Shown here in pieces: positions 8,667 through 18,677 of a stretch of 55,970 nucleotides of DNA. The DNA lies in the NCBI GenBank assembly GCA_946186225.1, contig CAMHMK010000002.1, forward strand, positions 1 through 55,970, in the 5' to 3' direction. A program made the translations under genes and the position numbers. The stretch is from an uncultured Clostridia bacterium (GTDB taxonomy: Bacteria > Bacillota > Clostridia > Oscillospirales > Oscillospiraceae). Each line of letters begins with the position of its first letter. Position 1 is the stretch's first letter. The notes below the pieces were generated by a model. It saw only the letters and a list, made by a program, of their open reading frames with translations, was not told the origin of the DNA and searched no databases.

Positions 8667-9322
8667 AGGTCATCCAACTGAAAGAGACCGTGACGGCCTC
8701 CAATGACCGCGACGCAGAGACCCTGCGTGAAGAGCTGACCATGCGCGGCGTCCTGCTGGTCAATCTGATGAGCGCACCGGGCTCGGGCAAGACGAGCCTG
8801 CTGACCAAAACCGTACAGGACATGCCGGATCTGCGCATCGCCGTTTTGGAGGCCGACCTGGACGCCCAGGTGGACGCCGAGGCCATGGAGGCCGCCGGTG
8901 CGCGCTCCATTCAGGCCCACACCGACGGAATGTGTCACATGGACGCCGGAATGACCCGGGCCGGCCTGGAAGCCCTGGGCACCGAGCACACTGACCTGGT
9001 CTTTCTGGAAAACGTGGGCAATCTGATCTGCCCGGCTGAGTACGACACCGGAGCCCAGCTCCGGGTGATGATCCTGTCGGTCCCCGAGGGCGACGACAAG
9101 CCCTTGAAATACCCCTTGATGTTCCGAAACAGCGACGCTTTGATCATCTCAAAAACCGACGCCCTCCCCTGGTTTGACTTTGACCTCGCACGCTGCGCCG
9201 AACGGGCGTACAAGCTGAATCCGACCATTGCCGTCTTCCCGCTCTCCGCCAAGACCGGAGAGGGTATGGAAGCCTGGGAAGCATGGCTCCGCCAACAGAG
9301 AAAGGAGATCCTACATGCCTGA
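8663..9322 (+). CDS. hypB: HypB-type nickel-insertion GTPase, paralog 2
   Basis: A 219-residue second HypB, clearly homologous to its neighbour along its length. P-loop APGSGKTS (38-45), AHTDGMCHMDAGM with C91/H92, ENVGNLICPAEYD with C123, and a guanine-specificity motif SKTD instead of NKxD (a substitution seen in some HypBs). It overlaps hypB1 by 4 bases and the next gene by 8, so the three are translationally coupled. HypB normally works as a homodimer. Two different adjacent copies suggest either a heterodimer or two dedicated GTPases, perhaps one for each oxidoreductase paralog; this is inference. Confidence 0.87.
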   Translation: MKVIQLKETVTASNDRDAETLREELTMRGVLLVNLMSAPGSGKTSLLTKTVQDMPDLRIAVLEADLDAQVDAEAMEAAGARSIQAHTDGMCHMDAGMTRAGLEALGTEHTDLVFLENVGNLICPAEYDTGAQLRVMILSVPEGDDKPLKYPLMFRNSDALIISKTDALPWFDFDLARCAERAYKLNPTIAVFPLSAKTGEGMEAWEAWLRQQRKEILHA

Positions 9323-12236
9323 AATCTATGACAAGAACCCGGCGACCAAATCGCAGTACGACGGCGAAGCGGAAAAGAAGAAAAAGTATGCCAAGCTCGG
9401 CGCAAAGATCACCGACAACGTGCCGCACAAGCTCTTCGGTCTGAAGACCACCGATGAGGAATATTGGGGTCTGCGCGAGATCCTCAGCGAAAACGAGGTG
9501 GACGTCGCCCTGTCCATGAAACAGCGCAAGTGGTACACCCACGACGAGCTGCTCGCCAAGAATCAGAAGCTGGGCAAGGAGGCCTTTGAAAAGGCACTGA
9601 ACGACCTCTGCATCCACGGCTTCGTGGAGTACGACTACGGCGACCACTACGACGACAACGGCCCGATCCCCGGCGCGCCGAAGGAGATCCGCTACCGTAC
9701 CTCCTACTTTGTGCCCGGCAGTGCGGAGCTGTTCAACTCCTCAGAGGATCGGATCGCGAAGAATCCCCCGGTCACCCGGATGTTCGAGCGGATGACCTTC
9801 CTGCCCCTGGAGCACATCACCTCTATGGTCCGTCCCGGCGGCAACGGCATTGGTATGCACGTCATCCCGGTGGAAAAAGAAGTACAGATGAGCCGTGAGT
9901 CGGTAAAGCTGGAAAAGATCTCCTACTGGCTGCAAAAATATGAGGGCCATCTTTCGGCGGGCATCTGCTCCTGCCGCGCCTCCCGCGCTGTTCTCGGCGA
10001 GGGCTGCACCGACGATTGCAAGGACTGGTGCATCCAGGTGGGCGATATGGCCGACTACACCGTGGAGACTGGCCGCGCCCACTACATCACAAAGGAAGAA
10101 GCTCTGGACATTCTGAAGAAGTCCGAAGAAAACGGCTACGTTCACCAGATCACGAACATCGACGGTGAAGACCACATCTTCGATATCTGCAACTGCAACG
10201 TTCAGATCTGCAACGCCCTGCGGACCTCCCTGCTGTTCAACACGCCCAACATGTCCAAGAGCGCCTACACCGCAAAGGTCACCAATGAAAACTGCGTCGC
10301 CTGCGGACGCTGCGTGGAGATCTGCCCCGCCGGCGCGCTCAAGCTGGGCCAGAAGCTCTGCCAGAAGGACGGCAGCGAGGTCGAGTACCCGATCTCCATC
10401 CTGCCCGACAAGGTCCGCTGGGGCAAGTACGCCTGGGACGAGAATTACCGCGACTCCGCCCGCGTCAACACCCACAAGACCGGCACCTCCCCCTGCAAAT
10501 CCGCCTGCCCGGCCCATGTGCCCGTGCAGGGCTATCTGAAAATGGCGAAGGAGGGCCGCTACGCCGAGGCCCTGGCCCTGATCAAGCGGGAGAACCCCTT
10601 CCCTGCCATCTGCGGCCGCGTCTGCAACAAACGCTGTGAGGACGCCTGCACCCGCGGGACCATCGACAAGCCCGTCGCCATCGACGACGTCAAGAAGTTC
10701 CTGGCCGAGCGCGATCTGCACGCCGAGACCCGCTACGTGCCCAAGAAGCGGATCAACCGTGTGCGCGGCGAATGGGATCAGAAGATTGCCATCATTGGCG
10801 CAGGTCCGGCTGGCCTGAGCTGTGCCTACTATCTGGCCGAGCGTGGCTATCATCCCACGGTCTTTGAAAAGCACGAGAAGCCAGGCGGCATGATGACCTA
10901 CGGCATCCCGTCGTTCAAGCTGGAAAAGGACGTGATCGACGCGGAGATCGAGGTCATCCGACAGCTCGGCGTGGACATCCGCTGCGGTGTTGAAGTCGGC
11001 AAGGACGTCACGATCGAACAGCTCCGCAAGGAGGGCTACCAGGCCTTCTATATCGCCATCGGCTGCCAGGGCGGCAAACGCCCCGGCGTAGAGAATGACG
11101 ACGCCCCCGGCACTGAGATCGCCGTCTCCTTCCTGGAGAAGGCCCTCGGCGGCAAGGCTCCGGCCATGCCCGCGAAGGTCGTGGTGGTCGGCGGCGGCAA
11201 CGTGGCCATCGACTGCGCCCGCACAGCCAAGCGCCTCGGCGCGGCGGAGGTCTCGATGTACTGCTTGGAGTCCCGCGAGACCATGCCTGCCTCCCCGGAG
11301 GAGATCCTGGAAGCCGAAGAGGACGGCGTGACGATCCTCCCGTCCTGGGGCCCGAAGCAGGTGCTGACCGCCGAAAACGGCCACGTATCCGGCCTGACCT
11401 TCAAGCGCTGTCTTTCCACCATCGACCCGCAGACCAAGAAATTCTCCCCGAAGTATGATGAGAACGAGACCATGACCGTGGACGCAGACTACGTGATCTT
11501 CGCCATCGGCCAGGCCATCGAATGGGGCAAGCTCCTGGACGGCACCAAGGTCGAGTTCTGGCACGGCAACTACCCCGTGGCTGACAAGTTCACCTATCAG
11601 ACCGCCGATCCCTCCATCTTCGTGGGCGGCGACGTCTACACCGGCCCGAAGTTCGTGATCGATGCCATCGGTCAGGGCCACGAGGCAGCAGAATCCCTGG
11701 CCCGGTTTGTCTCGGAAAACAACGTGCCCCAGACTCTGGCCCGCGATCGCCGTTACTTTAAGGCGCTCGACCGCGACAATGTGGCAATCGACTCCTATGA
11801 CCACGCCCAGCGCCAGGTCCCGCCCGAGAAGGCTGGCGCTGACCACGAGGCAAAATTCTCAGACCCGCGCGGCATTCTCACCGAGGAACAGGTCCACACG
11901 GAGGCCTCCCGCTGCCTGAGCTGCGGCCGGAGCGTGGTGGATCCCAACAAGTGCATCGGCTGTGGACTCTGCACCACCCGCTGCGAGTTTGACGCCATCC
12001 ACCTGGTGCGCGACCATCCGCAGAATTCGACGATGCGCCGCGCCGAGGACAAAGTCGGCGGTTTGCTCGGATATGCGGTCCCCAGAGCCTTCAAGATCCT
12101 GATCAACAGCGGCTCGAAGGAGGCCAAGATCATGCGCGAGAAGCGCCGCGAGTTCAAGAAGCAGGTCGCTGCGCGGCCCGAGAAGCTCCCGCACACCGGC
12201 AACGCCGTGGATGTGGATGAGCTGATGCAGGATTAA
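9315..12236 (+). CDS. Multidomain Fe-S / FAD-NAD(P)H oxidoreductase, paralog 2
   Basis: A 973-residue paralog of the protein at 5129-7942 with the same order of parts. An N-terminal winged-helix-like segment (about 50-105) precedes a cysteine domain: C218/C220 (CSCR), C231, C235, C239, then C292/C294/C299. A 4Fe-4S ferredoxin motif (C327, C330, C333, C337), a GltD-type Fe-S domain from C394, an FAD GAGPAG loop at 495-500, an NAD(P) GGGNVA and a C-terminal CxxC plus CIGCGLCTTRC follow. It carries two more cysteines in the first cluster region than paralog 1, suggesting a slightly different cluster. ATG at 9315 follows AAAGGAGA and lies inside the end of hypB2. Both paralogs could form a heteromer. 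Confidence 0.75.
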   Translation: MPEIYDKNPATKSQYDGEAEKKKKYAKLGAKITDNVPHKLFGLKTTDEEYWGLREILSENEVDVALSMKQRKWYTHDELLAKNQKLGKEAFEKALNDLCIHGFVEYDYGDHYDDNGPIPGAPKEIRYRTSYFVPGSAELFNSSEDRIAKNPPVTRMFERMTFLPLEHITSMVRPGGNGIGMHVIPVEKEVQMSRESVKLEKISYWLQKYEGHLSAGICSCRASRAVLGEGCTDDCKDWCIQVGDMADYTVETGRAHYITKEEALDILKKSEENGYVHQITNIDGEDHIFDICNCNVQICNALRTSLLFNTPNMSKSAYTAKVTNENCVACGRCVEICPAGALKLGQKLCQKDGSEVEYPISILPDKVRWGKYAWDENYRDSARVNTHKTGTSPCKSACPAHVPVQGYLKMAKEGRYAEALALIKRENPFPAICGRVCNKRCEDACTRGTIDKPVAIDDVKKFLAERDLHAETRYVPKKRINRVRGEWDQKIAIIGAGPAGLSCAYYLAERGYHPTVFEKHEKPGGMMTYGIPSFKLEKDVIDAEIEVIRQLGVDIRCGVEVGKDVTIEQLRKEGYQAFYIAIGCQGGKRPGVENDDAPGTEIAVSFLEKALGGKAPAMPAKVVVVGGGNVAIDCARTAKRLGAAEVSMYCLESRETMPASPEEILEAEEDGVTILPSWGPKQVLTAENGHVSGLTFKRCLSTIDPQTKKFSPKYDENETMTVDADYVIFAIGQAIEWGKLLDGTKVEFWHGNYPVADKFTYQTADPSIFVGGDVYTGPKFVIDAIGQGHEAAESLARFVSENNVPQTLARDRRYFKALDRDNVAIDSYDHAQRQVPPEKAGADHEAKFSDPRGILTEEQVHTEASRCLSCGRSVVDPNKCIGCGLCTTRCEFDAIHLVRDHPQNSTMRRAEDKVGGLLGYAVPRAFKILINSGSKEAKIMREKRREFKKQVAARPEKLPHTGNAVDVDELMQD

Positions 12237-12249
12237 CGGAGGATCAGCC

Positions 12250-12648
12250 GTGCATGAAATGGGAATCGTGCTCCATCTGGCAAAGACGCTGGACGAAACG
12301 GCTGCCGAGGAGCATCTCGCAAAAATCGGCTCTGTGACCCTACAGGTCGGAGAGGTCTCCGGCATTCTGACCGACTACTTCCAGGAGTGCTGGGACTACT
12401 TCAAGGTGCGGCACCCGCTTTTGAAGGAATCCAAGCTGATTTTGGAGACCATCCCCGCAGTGACCTGGTGCGACAGCTGCAAGCGGACCTACGAGACCGT
12501 GAAGTATGGTCGCGAATGCCCCTACTGCCATAGCGGGGAGACCTGGCTTCTCCGGGGCAACGAGTGCATCATCAAGCAGATCGAGGCCGAGGAAGCGTCG
12601 GAGGACGAGCTAAAAACTGACGAGGAAGCAACGGGGGAGCAGCCATAG
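12250..12648 (+). CDS. hypA: HypA nickel metallochaperone
   Basis: A 132-residue HypA. The family's N-terminal nickel site M-H-E is present only if translation starts at the GTG at 12250, which follows CGGAGGATCA. The zinc site is complete: C74-x2-C77 and C90-x2-C93 (CDSC, CPYC). An acidic C-terminal tail of about 20 residues is longer than usual. HypA passes nickel to HypB-assisted client enzymes, and it closes the unit of two oxidoreductases and two HypBs. No client enzyme with a recognisable nickel centre is encoded here. Confidence 0.9.
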   Translation: MHEMGIVLHLAKTLDETAAEEHLAKIGSVTLQVGEVSGILTDYFQECWDYFKVRHPLLKESKLILETIPAVTWCDSCKRTYETVKYGRECPYCHSGETWLLRGNECIIKQIEAEEASEDELKTDEEATGEQP

Positions 12649-12664
12649 CGCTGCTCCCCTTCTC
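12634..12664 (+). terminator. Terminator overlapping the hypA stop
   Basis: The stem GGGGAGCAGC (12634-12643) / GCTGCTCCCC (12650-12659) is followed by TTCTCC. It includes the hypA TAG stop in its loop region. It is a plausible but T-poor terminator. Confidence 0.55.
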
Positions 12665-12721
12665 CTCCGAAAGCTTTCCCACGATCTTGCCCTGCTCCAT
12701 TCTGTATTTGGAAAAACATGG

Positions 12722-12749
12722 TTGACAGTCGGCGGATTTCTGCTATAAT
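12722..12749 (+). promoter_or_regulatory. Consensus promoter of pgsA
   Basis: TTGACA (12722-12727) and TATAAT (12744-12749) are 16 bases apart. Transcription should begin near 12756. This rules out the in-frame ATG at 12761 as a likely start. Confidence 0.8.
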
Positions 12750-12787
12750 AATGATTTAGAATGTATAAATTTATCTCGGAGGTTCTC

Positions 12788-13366
12788 ATGCGAGTAAGCG
12801 AGCTCTTTCGCAAGGGACAGGTCTGGACGATCCCAAATCTGTTGACCATGCTGCGGATCGTGCTGCTGCCCTTCATTATTTGGTCCTACACGAGTCTGCA
12901 TAATACGAAGCTGGCCATCCTGCTTCTGGCAATCTCGGCTCTGTCTGACGTTTTGGACGGCGCAATTGCACGTAAATTCAATATGGTCTCCGATCTCGGC
13001 AAGGCCTTGGATCCTGTGGCCGATAAGCTGACACAGGTATGTCTGGTCCTCTGCCTGGCGTTTACGCATCCGCTGATGTGGTATCTGCTTGCGATGTGCG
13101 TCGTCCGCGAGACCGTGATGCTGATTCTGGGACTGATCACGATGAAGCGTATCAATGGCGTTTTCAGTGCGAAATGGTATGGCAAGCTCAGCACGGTGAT
13201 GCTCTATGCCACCGGTTTGGCGCTTCTGATCTTCAAAGATATGCCGTCCTGGCTTTCAACGTGCCTGATCGTGCTGTGCATGTTCTGCGTTACGCTGGCG
13301 CTTGTGCTCTACATTCAGTTCCATCTGGATCTTTGGCGCAGAGCAGCAAACAAAAAAGAAGAATAA
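12788..13366 (+). CDS. pgsA: CDP-diacylglycerol-glycerol-3-phosphate phosphatidyltransferase
   Basis: A 192-residue integral membrane CDP-alcohol phosphatidyltransferase. The signature D-G-x2-A-R-x8-G-x3-D-x3-D is intact in LDGAIARKFNMVSDLGKALD and the following PVADK. About five to six membrane segments are visible. PgsA makes phosphatidylglycerophosphate, the committed step to phosphatidylglycerol, which is also the donor for lipoteichoic-acid-type polymers. The ATG at 12788 is preceded by CGGAGG with good spacing. The gene is monocistronic, with its own promoter and terminator. Related CDP-alcohol transferases cannot be fully excluded, but length and N-terminal TIPNLLTMLRIVLLP favour PgsA. 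Confidence 0.88.
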   Translation: MRVSELFRKGQVWTIPNLLTMLRIVLLPFIIWSYTSLHNTKLAILLLAISALSDVLDGAIARKFNMVSDLGKALDPVADKLTQVCLVLCLAFTHPLMWYLLAMCVVRETVMLILGLITMKRINGVFSAKWYGKLSTVMLYATGLALLIFKDMPSWLSTCLIVLCMFCVTLALVLYIQFHLDLWRRAANKKEE

Positions 13367-13391
13367 TTCGCAGTCCGTTTCTGCGACGGCC

Positions 13392-13430
13392 AAAGCCGCT
13401 TCATCTGCAGATGAGGCGGCTTTGATTCTT
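13392..13430 (+). terminator. Terminator after pgsA
   Basis: A 15-bp stem, AAAGCCGCTTCATCT (13392-13406) pairing with AGATGAGGCGGCTTT (13409-13423) with one G-T wobble, is followed by TGATTCTTT. Confidence 0.75.
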
Positions 13431-13458
13431 TCCCGGGCTGCAGTTCCCGGGATTTGGA

Positions 13459-13487
13459 TTGACAGACCGTCCGGAATTGGGTATAAT
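13459..13487 (+). promoter_or_regulatory. Consensus promoter of the deaminase gene
   Basis: TTGACA (13459-13464) and TATAAT (13482-13487) are spaced by 17 bases. The start point is about 30 bases before the TTG start codon. Confidence 0.82.
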
Positions 13488-13522
13488 AGGGATAAACCAA
13501 ACTGTACAGGGAGGCGATTCTT

Positions 13523-14818
13523 TTGAAACTCTTGCTCAAGCACGCCGATATTCTGACGCTGGAAGGCGAAGTCTGGCGCACCCTGCGCGACGCTTATCTG
13601 GGCATTGACGGAGACACGATCTGTTGGCTCTCGACCGAGCGGCCCCTGGATGCCTATGATGCGGAAAAGGACCTGCGCGGCAAGCTGCTGCTCCCCGGAT
13701 TGATCAATTGCCACTGCCACAGTCCTATGGTCTTTTTGCGCGGGATCGGGTCCGATCTGAATTTGCAGGACTGGCTCTACCACTATATCTTCCCCACCGA
13801 GGCCCGATGGACCGACCGCGGCGTCCGTGTCGCCAGCGAGCTTGCGATCCTGGAGATGATTGCCAGCGGCATCACCTCCTTTTCGGACATGTATTACCGC
13901 TGCGACCAGACCATCGAGGCCCTCTGCGAGGCCGGGATGAAGGCCAACATCTGCCGCTCCACGCAGGGGCGTCCGGATCTGCCCTTTGAGAAAAACGAGG
14001 ATTGTCGGGAAGGACTCGCTCTGTTCGACCGCTATCAGAACTATAACGAAGGCAAAATCCGCATTGATCTCTGCATTCACGCCGAGTATACCAGTACCCC
14101 GGAGACCATTGAGGCCTACAGCGCCGTGGCATTTGAAAAGGGTGCGGGCATGCACATCCATCTTTCGGAGACGAAATCTGAGCACGAGGCCTGTATCCGA
14201 AAATTCGGCATGACGCCCACGGCCCTGTTTGAAAAACTCGGGACCTTCCGCAACCGGACCACCGCGGCCCACTGTGTCTGGGTCACCGAAGCCGACATGG
14301 AGATCCTGAAGGCCAATGGCGTCAACCCGGTCCACTGCCCGAGCAGCAACATGAAGCTTGGCAGCGGCTTCGCGCCGGTCCAGCAGATGCTCGACAAGGG
14401 CATCAACGTCTGCATCGGCACCGACGGCGCAGCATCGAACAACAATCTCAACATGCTCGAGGAGCTCCATCTGGCCTCTGTGATCCACAACGGGTTCACC
14501 GGAGATCCAACCGTTGTCACCCCCGCCTCCCTTCTGAAAATGGCGACGCGCAATGGCGCCAGACTTCAAGGGCGGCCGGATACCGGCGAGCTGGCCGTAG
14601 GCAAGAAGGCGGATGTCATCGCCGTGGACTTTGACCGTCCGCACCTGATCCCGGCCTTTGACTATCCTGCAATGCTGACCTATTCCGCACAGGCAAGCGA
14701 CGTCTGCTTGACGATGGTAGATGGAAAGGTCCTCTATGAAAATGGTGAATTCAAGACCATCGACGCCGACCGGGTCCGCGCTGAGGCGCGGCGGCTCGTG
14801 CGCGAGCTCTACGACTGA
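13523..14818 (+). CDS. mtaD: Amidohydrolase: MTA/SAH-type deaminase
   Basis: A 431-residue metal-dependent amidohydrolase of the 5-methylthioadenosine/S-adenosylhomocysteine deaminase type. Metal ligands appear in order: H64-C-H66 (INCHCHSPM), the His of HIHLSETKSE, the His of TAAHCVWV and the Asp of CIGTDGAASNNN. The stretch HCPSSNMKLGSG is typical of the MTA/SAH and SsnA branch. It would deaminate SAH, MTA or adenosine to the inosyl products, feeding purine salvage. Translation starts at TTG behind GGGAGG (13509-13514). Because an xdh operon lies upstream, a role in purine breakdown (guanine deaminase or SsnA-like) is an alternative; the motif set favours MtaD. Confidence 0.82.
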   Translation: MKLLLKHADILTLEGEVWRTLRDAYLGIDGDTICWLSTERPLDAYDAEKDLRGKLLLPGLINCHCHSPMVFLRGIGSDLNLQDWLYHYIFPTEARWTDRGVRVASELAILEMIASGITSFSDMYYRCDQTIEALCEAGMKANICRSTQGRPDLPFEKNEDCREGLALFDRYQNYNEGKIRIDLCIHAEYTSTPETIEAYSAVAFEKGAGMHIHLSETKSEHEACIRKFGMTPTALFEKLGTFRNRTTAAHCVWVTEADMEILKANGVNPVHCPSSNMKLGSGFAPVQQMLDKGINVCIGTDGAASNNNLNMLEELHLASVIHNGFTGDPTVVTPASLLKMATRNGARLQGRPDTGELAVGKKADVIAVDFDRPHLIPAFDYPAMLTYSAQASDVCLTMVDGKVLYENGEFKTIDADRVRAEARRLVRELYD

Positions 14819-14871
14819 GGGCAGCGGAACGGAAAACGAAAGGTGCAAATCAAAAAAATTTCGATTTCCTA

Positions 14872-14899
14872 TTTACAAATACAAAAAATGTGGTATAAT
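14872..14899 (+). promoter_or_regulatory. Promoter of the surface-protein gene
   Basis: TTTACA (14872-14877) and TATAAT (14894-14899) are 16 bases apart in an A/T-rich stretch. A leader of about 55 bases precedes AGGAGG and the ATG. Confidence 0.72.
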
Positions 14900-14962
14900 A
14901 CACATGATATAATGCAGACAAAAAAGGATGACCCAACCAGGCATTCAATAAGGAGGATTCAT

Positions 14963-15442
14963 ATGAAAAGACTTTTCGCGATTCTGCTGGCTGTTCTGAT
15001 GTTAACGGCCATTGCCATGCCTGTTTTTGCGGGCGAGAACACTGAGGAGACAGAAGAAGTCGTCAGCCCCACGGAAAAGAAAGAGTACAAGATTGACGTC
15101 TACTACGATCTGGACCAGGTGGTCTATGACGGCCAGGTTCTGGTCACCGTCGGAGAGGATTTCATCTTCACCCCGAAGGATCAAGGCGCTCAGTACATCT
15201 TCGATCACCTTGAGATCGAGGGCGACTACACGGTCACACAGAACGGCAACACCTTTGTGATCCACCCGAACGGCGATCTGGTCATCCATGTGAAGTATAA
15301 GGGCCAGAACCCTCCGACTCCCCAGACAGATGACACCCCGATCTCCCCGAACACCGGTCTGCCCACTGAATGGCTGGTTCTGATCGCGGTGATCGCTGTC
15401 GCCGGCGTTGTTCTCTCCGTCCGCAAGCTGCGCAAGAACTAA
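14963..15442 (+). CDS. Small secreted protein with SPNTG sortase sorting signal
   Basis: A 159-residue exported protein of unknown function. Residues 1-23 form a signal peptide (KR, hydrophobic core, cleavage near VFA-GE). The mature part is acidic at first, then a beta-rich domain of about 90 residues. A proline linker leads to SPNTG, a hydrophobic segment (WLVLIAVIAVAGVVL) and the basic tail SVRKLRKN. This is the architecture of a cell-wall sorting signal. SPNTG matches the (S/P)PxTG class recognised by clostridial class B sortase, as in Clostridioides difficile, rather than LPxTG. No sortase gene is in the window. ATG at 14963 follows a perfect AGGAGG. The gene has its own promoter and terminator. 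Confidence 0.8.
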   Translation: MKRLFAILLAVLMLTAIAMPVFAGENTEETEEVVSPTEKKEYKIDVYYDLDQVVYDGQVLVTVGEDFIFTPKDQGAQYIFDHLEIEGDYTVTQNGNTFVIHPNGDLVIHVKYKGQNPPTPQTDDTPISPNTGLPTEWLVLIAVIAVAGVVLSVRKLRKN

Positions 15443-15453
15443 ATGAATATGGC

Positions 15454-15490
15454 ACTTCCCCGGAAGCATCTGCTTCCGGGGAAGTTTTTT
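15454..15490. terminator. Strong terminator between convergent genes
   Basis: A perfect 15-bp stem ACTTCCCCGGAAGCA (15454-15468) / TGCTTCCGGGGAAGT (15471-15485) is followed by TTTTTT on the plus strand. It probably also serves the end of the convergent minus-strand operon at 15511. Confidence 0.88.
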
Positions 15491-15510
15491 ATGTCAGCAG
15501 CACTCGGCGC

Positions 15511-15801
15511 TTACAGATATTCCTGAATCGCCTTTTGGAAATCCTCGAGCTTCTGGGTATCGCCATCGGCCAGCGCGTGGACGATGCAGTGAGACATATG
15601 CTCCTGAATGATTTCCTTACCAAGCCCGTTCAAGGCTGAACGGGCCGCAGAAATTTGACGCAAAACGTCAGCGCAGTCTTCGTCGCTTTCGATCTGCTTT
15701 TTTACAAATTGAAGATGGCCGATGATGCGCGAGAGCCGGTTGAGCTGGCGCTTTTTTTCATCCGGATCATGATAATGCGCATGGAGTCTGGTTTCATCCA
15801 C
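15511..15801 (-). CDS. csoR: CsoR-family copper-sensing repressor (orphan copy)
   Basis: A 96-residue all-helical repressor of the CsoR/RcnR/FrmR family. The Cu(I) ligand pattern of CsoR is exact: C43, H68 and C72, with the 25 and 4 residue spacings of Mycobacterium CsoR. The N-terminus is rich in histidine (HAHYHD), which might add metal contacts. Start is a GTG at 15801 behind AAAGGAG. Unlike the copy at 39403, it lies last in a long housekeeping directon and next to no copper gene. Its target, and whether it senses copper or another thiophilic metal or persulfide, is unknown. Confidence 0.85.
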   Translation of the reverse strand: MDETRLHAHYHDPDEKKRQLNRLSRIIGHLQFVKKQIESDEDCADVLRQISAARSALNGLGKEIIQEHMSHCIVHALADGDTQKLEDFQKAIQEYL

Positions 15802-15833
15802 AGTGGTAACGCTCCTTTCACGGGCAGCGGATT

Positions 15834-16339
15834 TTATTTCCCAAAGCGAAGACGCCAGTACTTTTGGAGTCTGGCAAGTACAAGGTCATAGAGAAAAAAA
15901 GCGAGGTTGCCAAGCAGCAGCAGGACGATCAGCCAGACTGGCCCGGATTCCTTCAGCTCCCGAACCAGGGCATCCAGCTGAAGCAGGAAAATCAGCACGG
16001 TGTAGGCTGCCGCCACGGCAACGTGGAAGATGGCGAGCTTCGCCAGAAATCGGGGCAGGGGCCGCAGACGGTCGAGGCGCTGCTTGCCGATCGGGTACCA
16101 GCCCAGGAAGGCGAAGGTCATTGCACTTTCCCGATCCGGGCAAAGCAACAGCCCCAGGACTGCGACCACCGCATACCAACCGATGCAGCCGCTGGCCGGA
16201 AGCCGTTCCAGCAAAGGAATCAGCAGCAGAGAGGCCAGCATCGGCCCTGCAAAGGTGCCGATCCCTATCATCCCGCCCAGGAGCAGGCATACAACGGCAA
16301 GGGCGGCGAGTACGCCGCCCAATGCTACGTCACGGCTCT

Positions 16340-16343
<4 letters not shown>
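15834..16343 (-). CDS. Small polytopic membrane protein, unknown function
   Basis: A 169-residue protein with about five hydrophobic segments (around 8-45, 55-68, 75-85, 105-122 and 135-155). The N-terminal SRDVALGGVLAALAVVCLLL resembles the start of ECF transporter S-components and related small membrane proteins, but I cannot place it in a family. The start codon is GTG, overlapping the stop of the Clp ATPase gene by 4 bases (GTGA). An ECF core module (EcfA1A2T) lies three genes upstream in the same directon, so a substrate-binding S-like role is possible but unproven. Confidence 0.6.
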
Positions 16344-18649
<2,306 letters not shown>

Positions 18650-18677
18650 TCAGTTTCCTTTCCCCCTGCCCGAAAGG

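Noticed and set aside
8001-9322. Ordinary hydrogenase maturation locus
   Set aside because: No hydrogenase subunits, HypC, HypD, HypE or HypF are encoded in the surrounding 20 kb.
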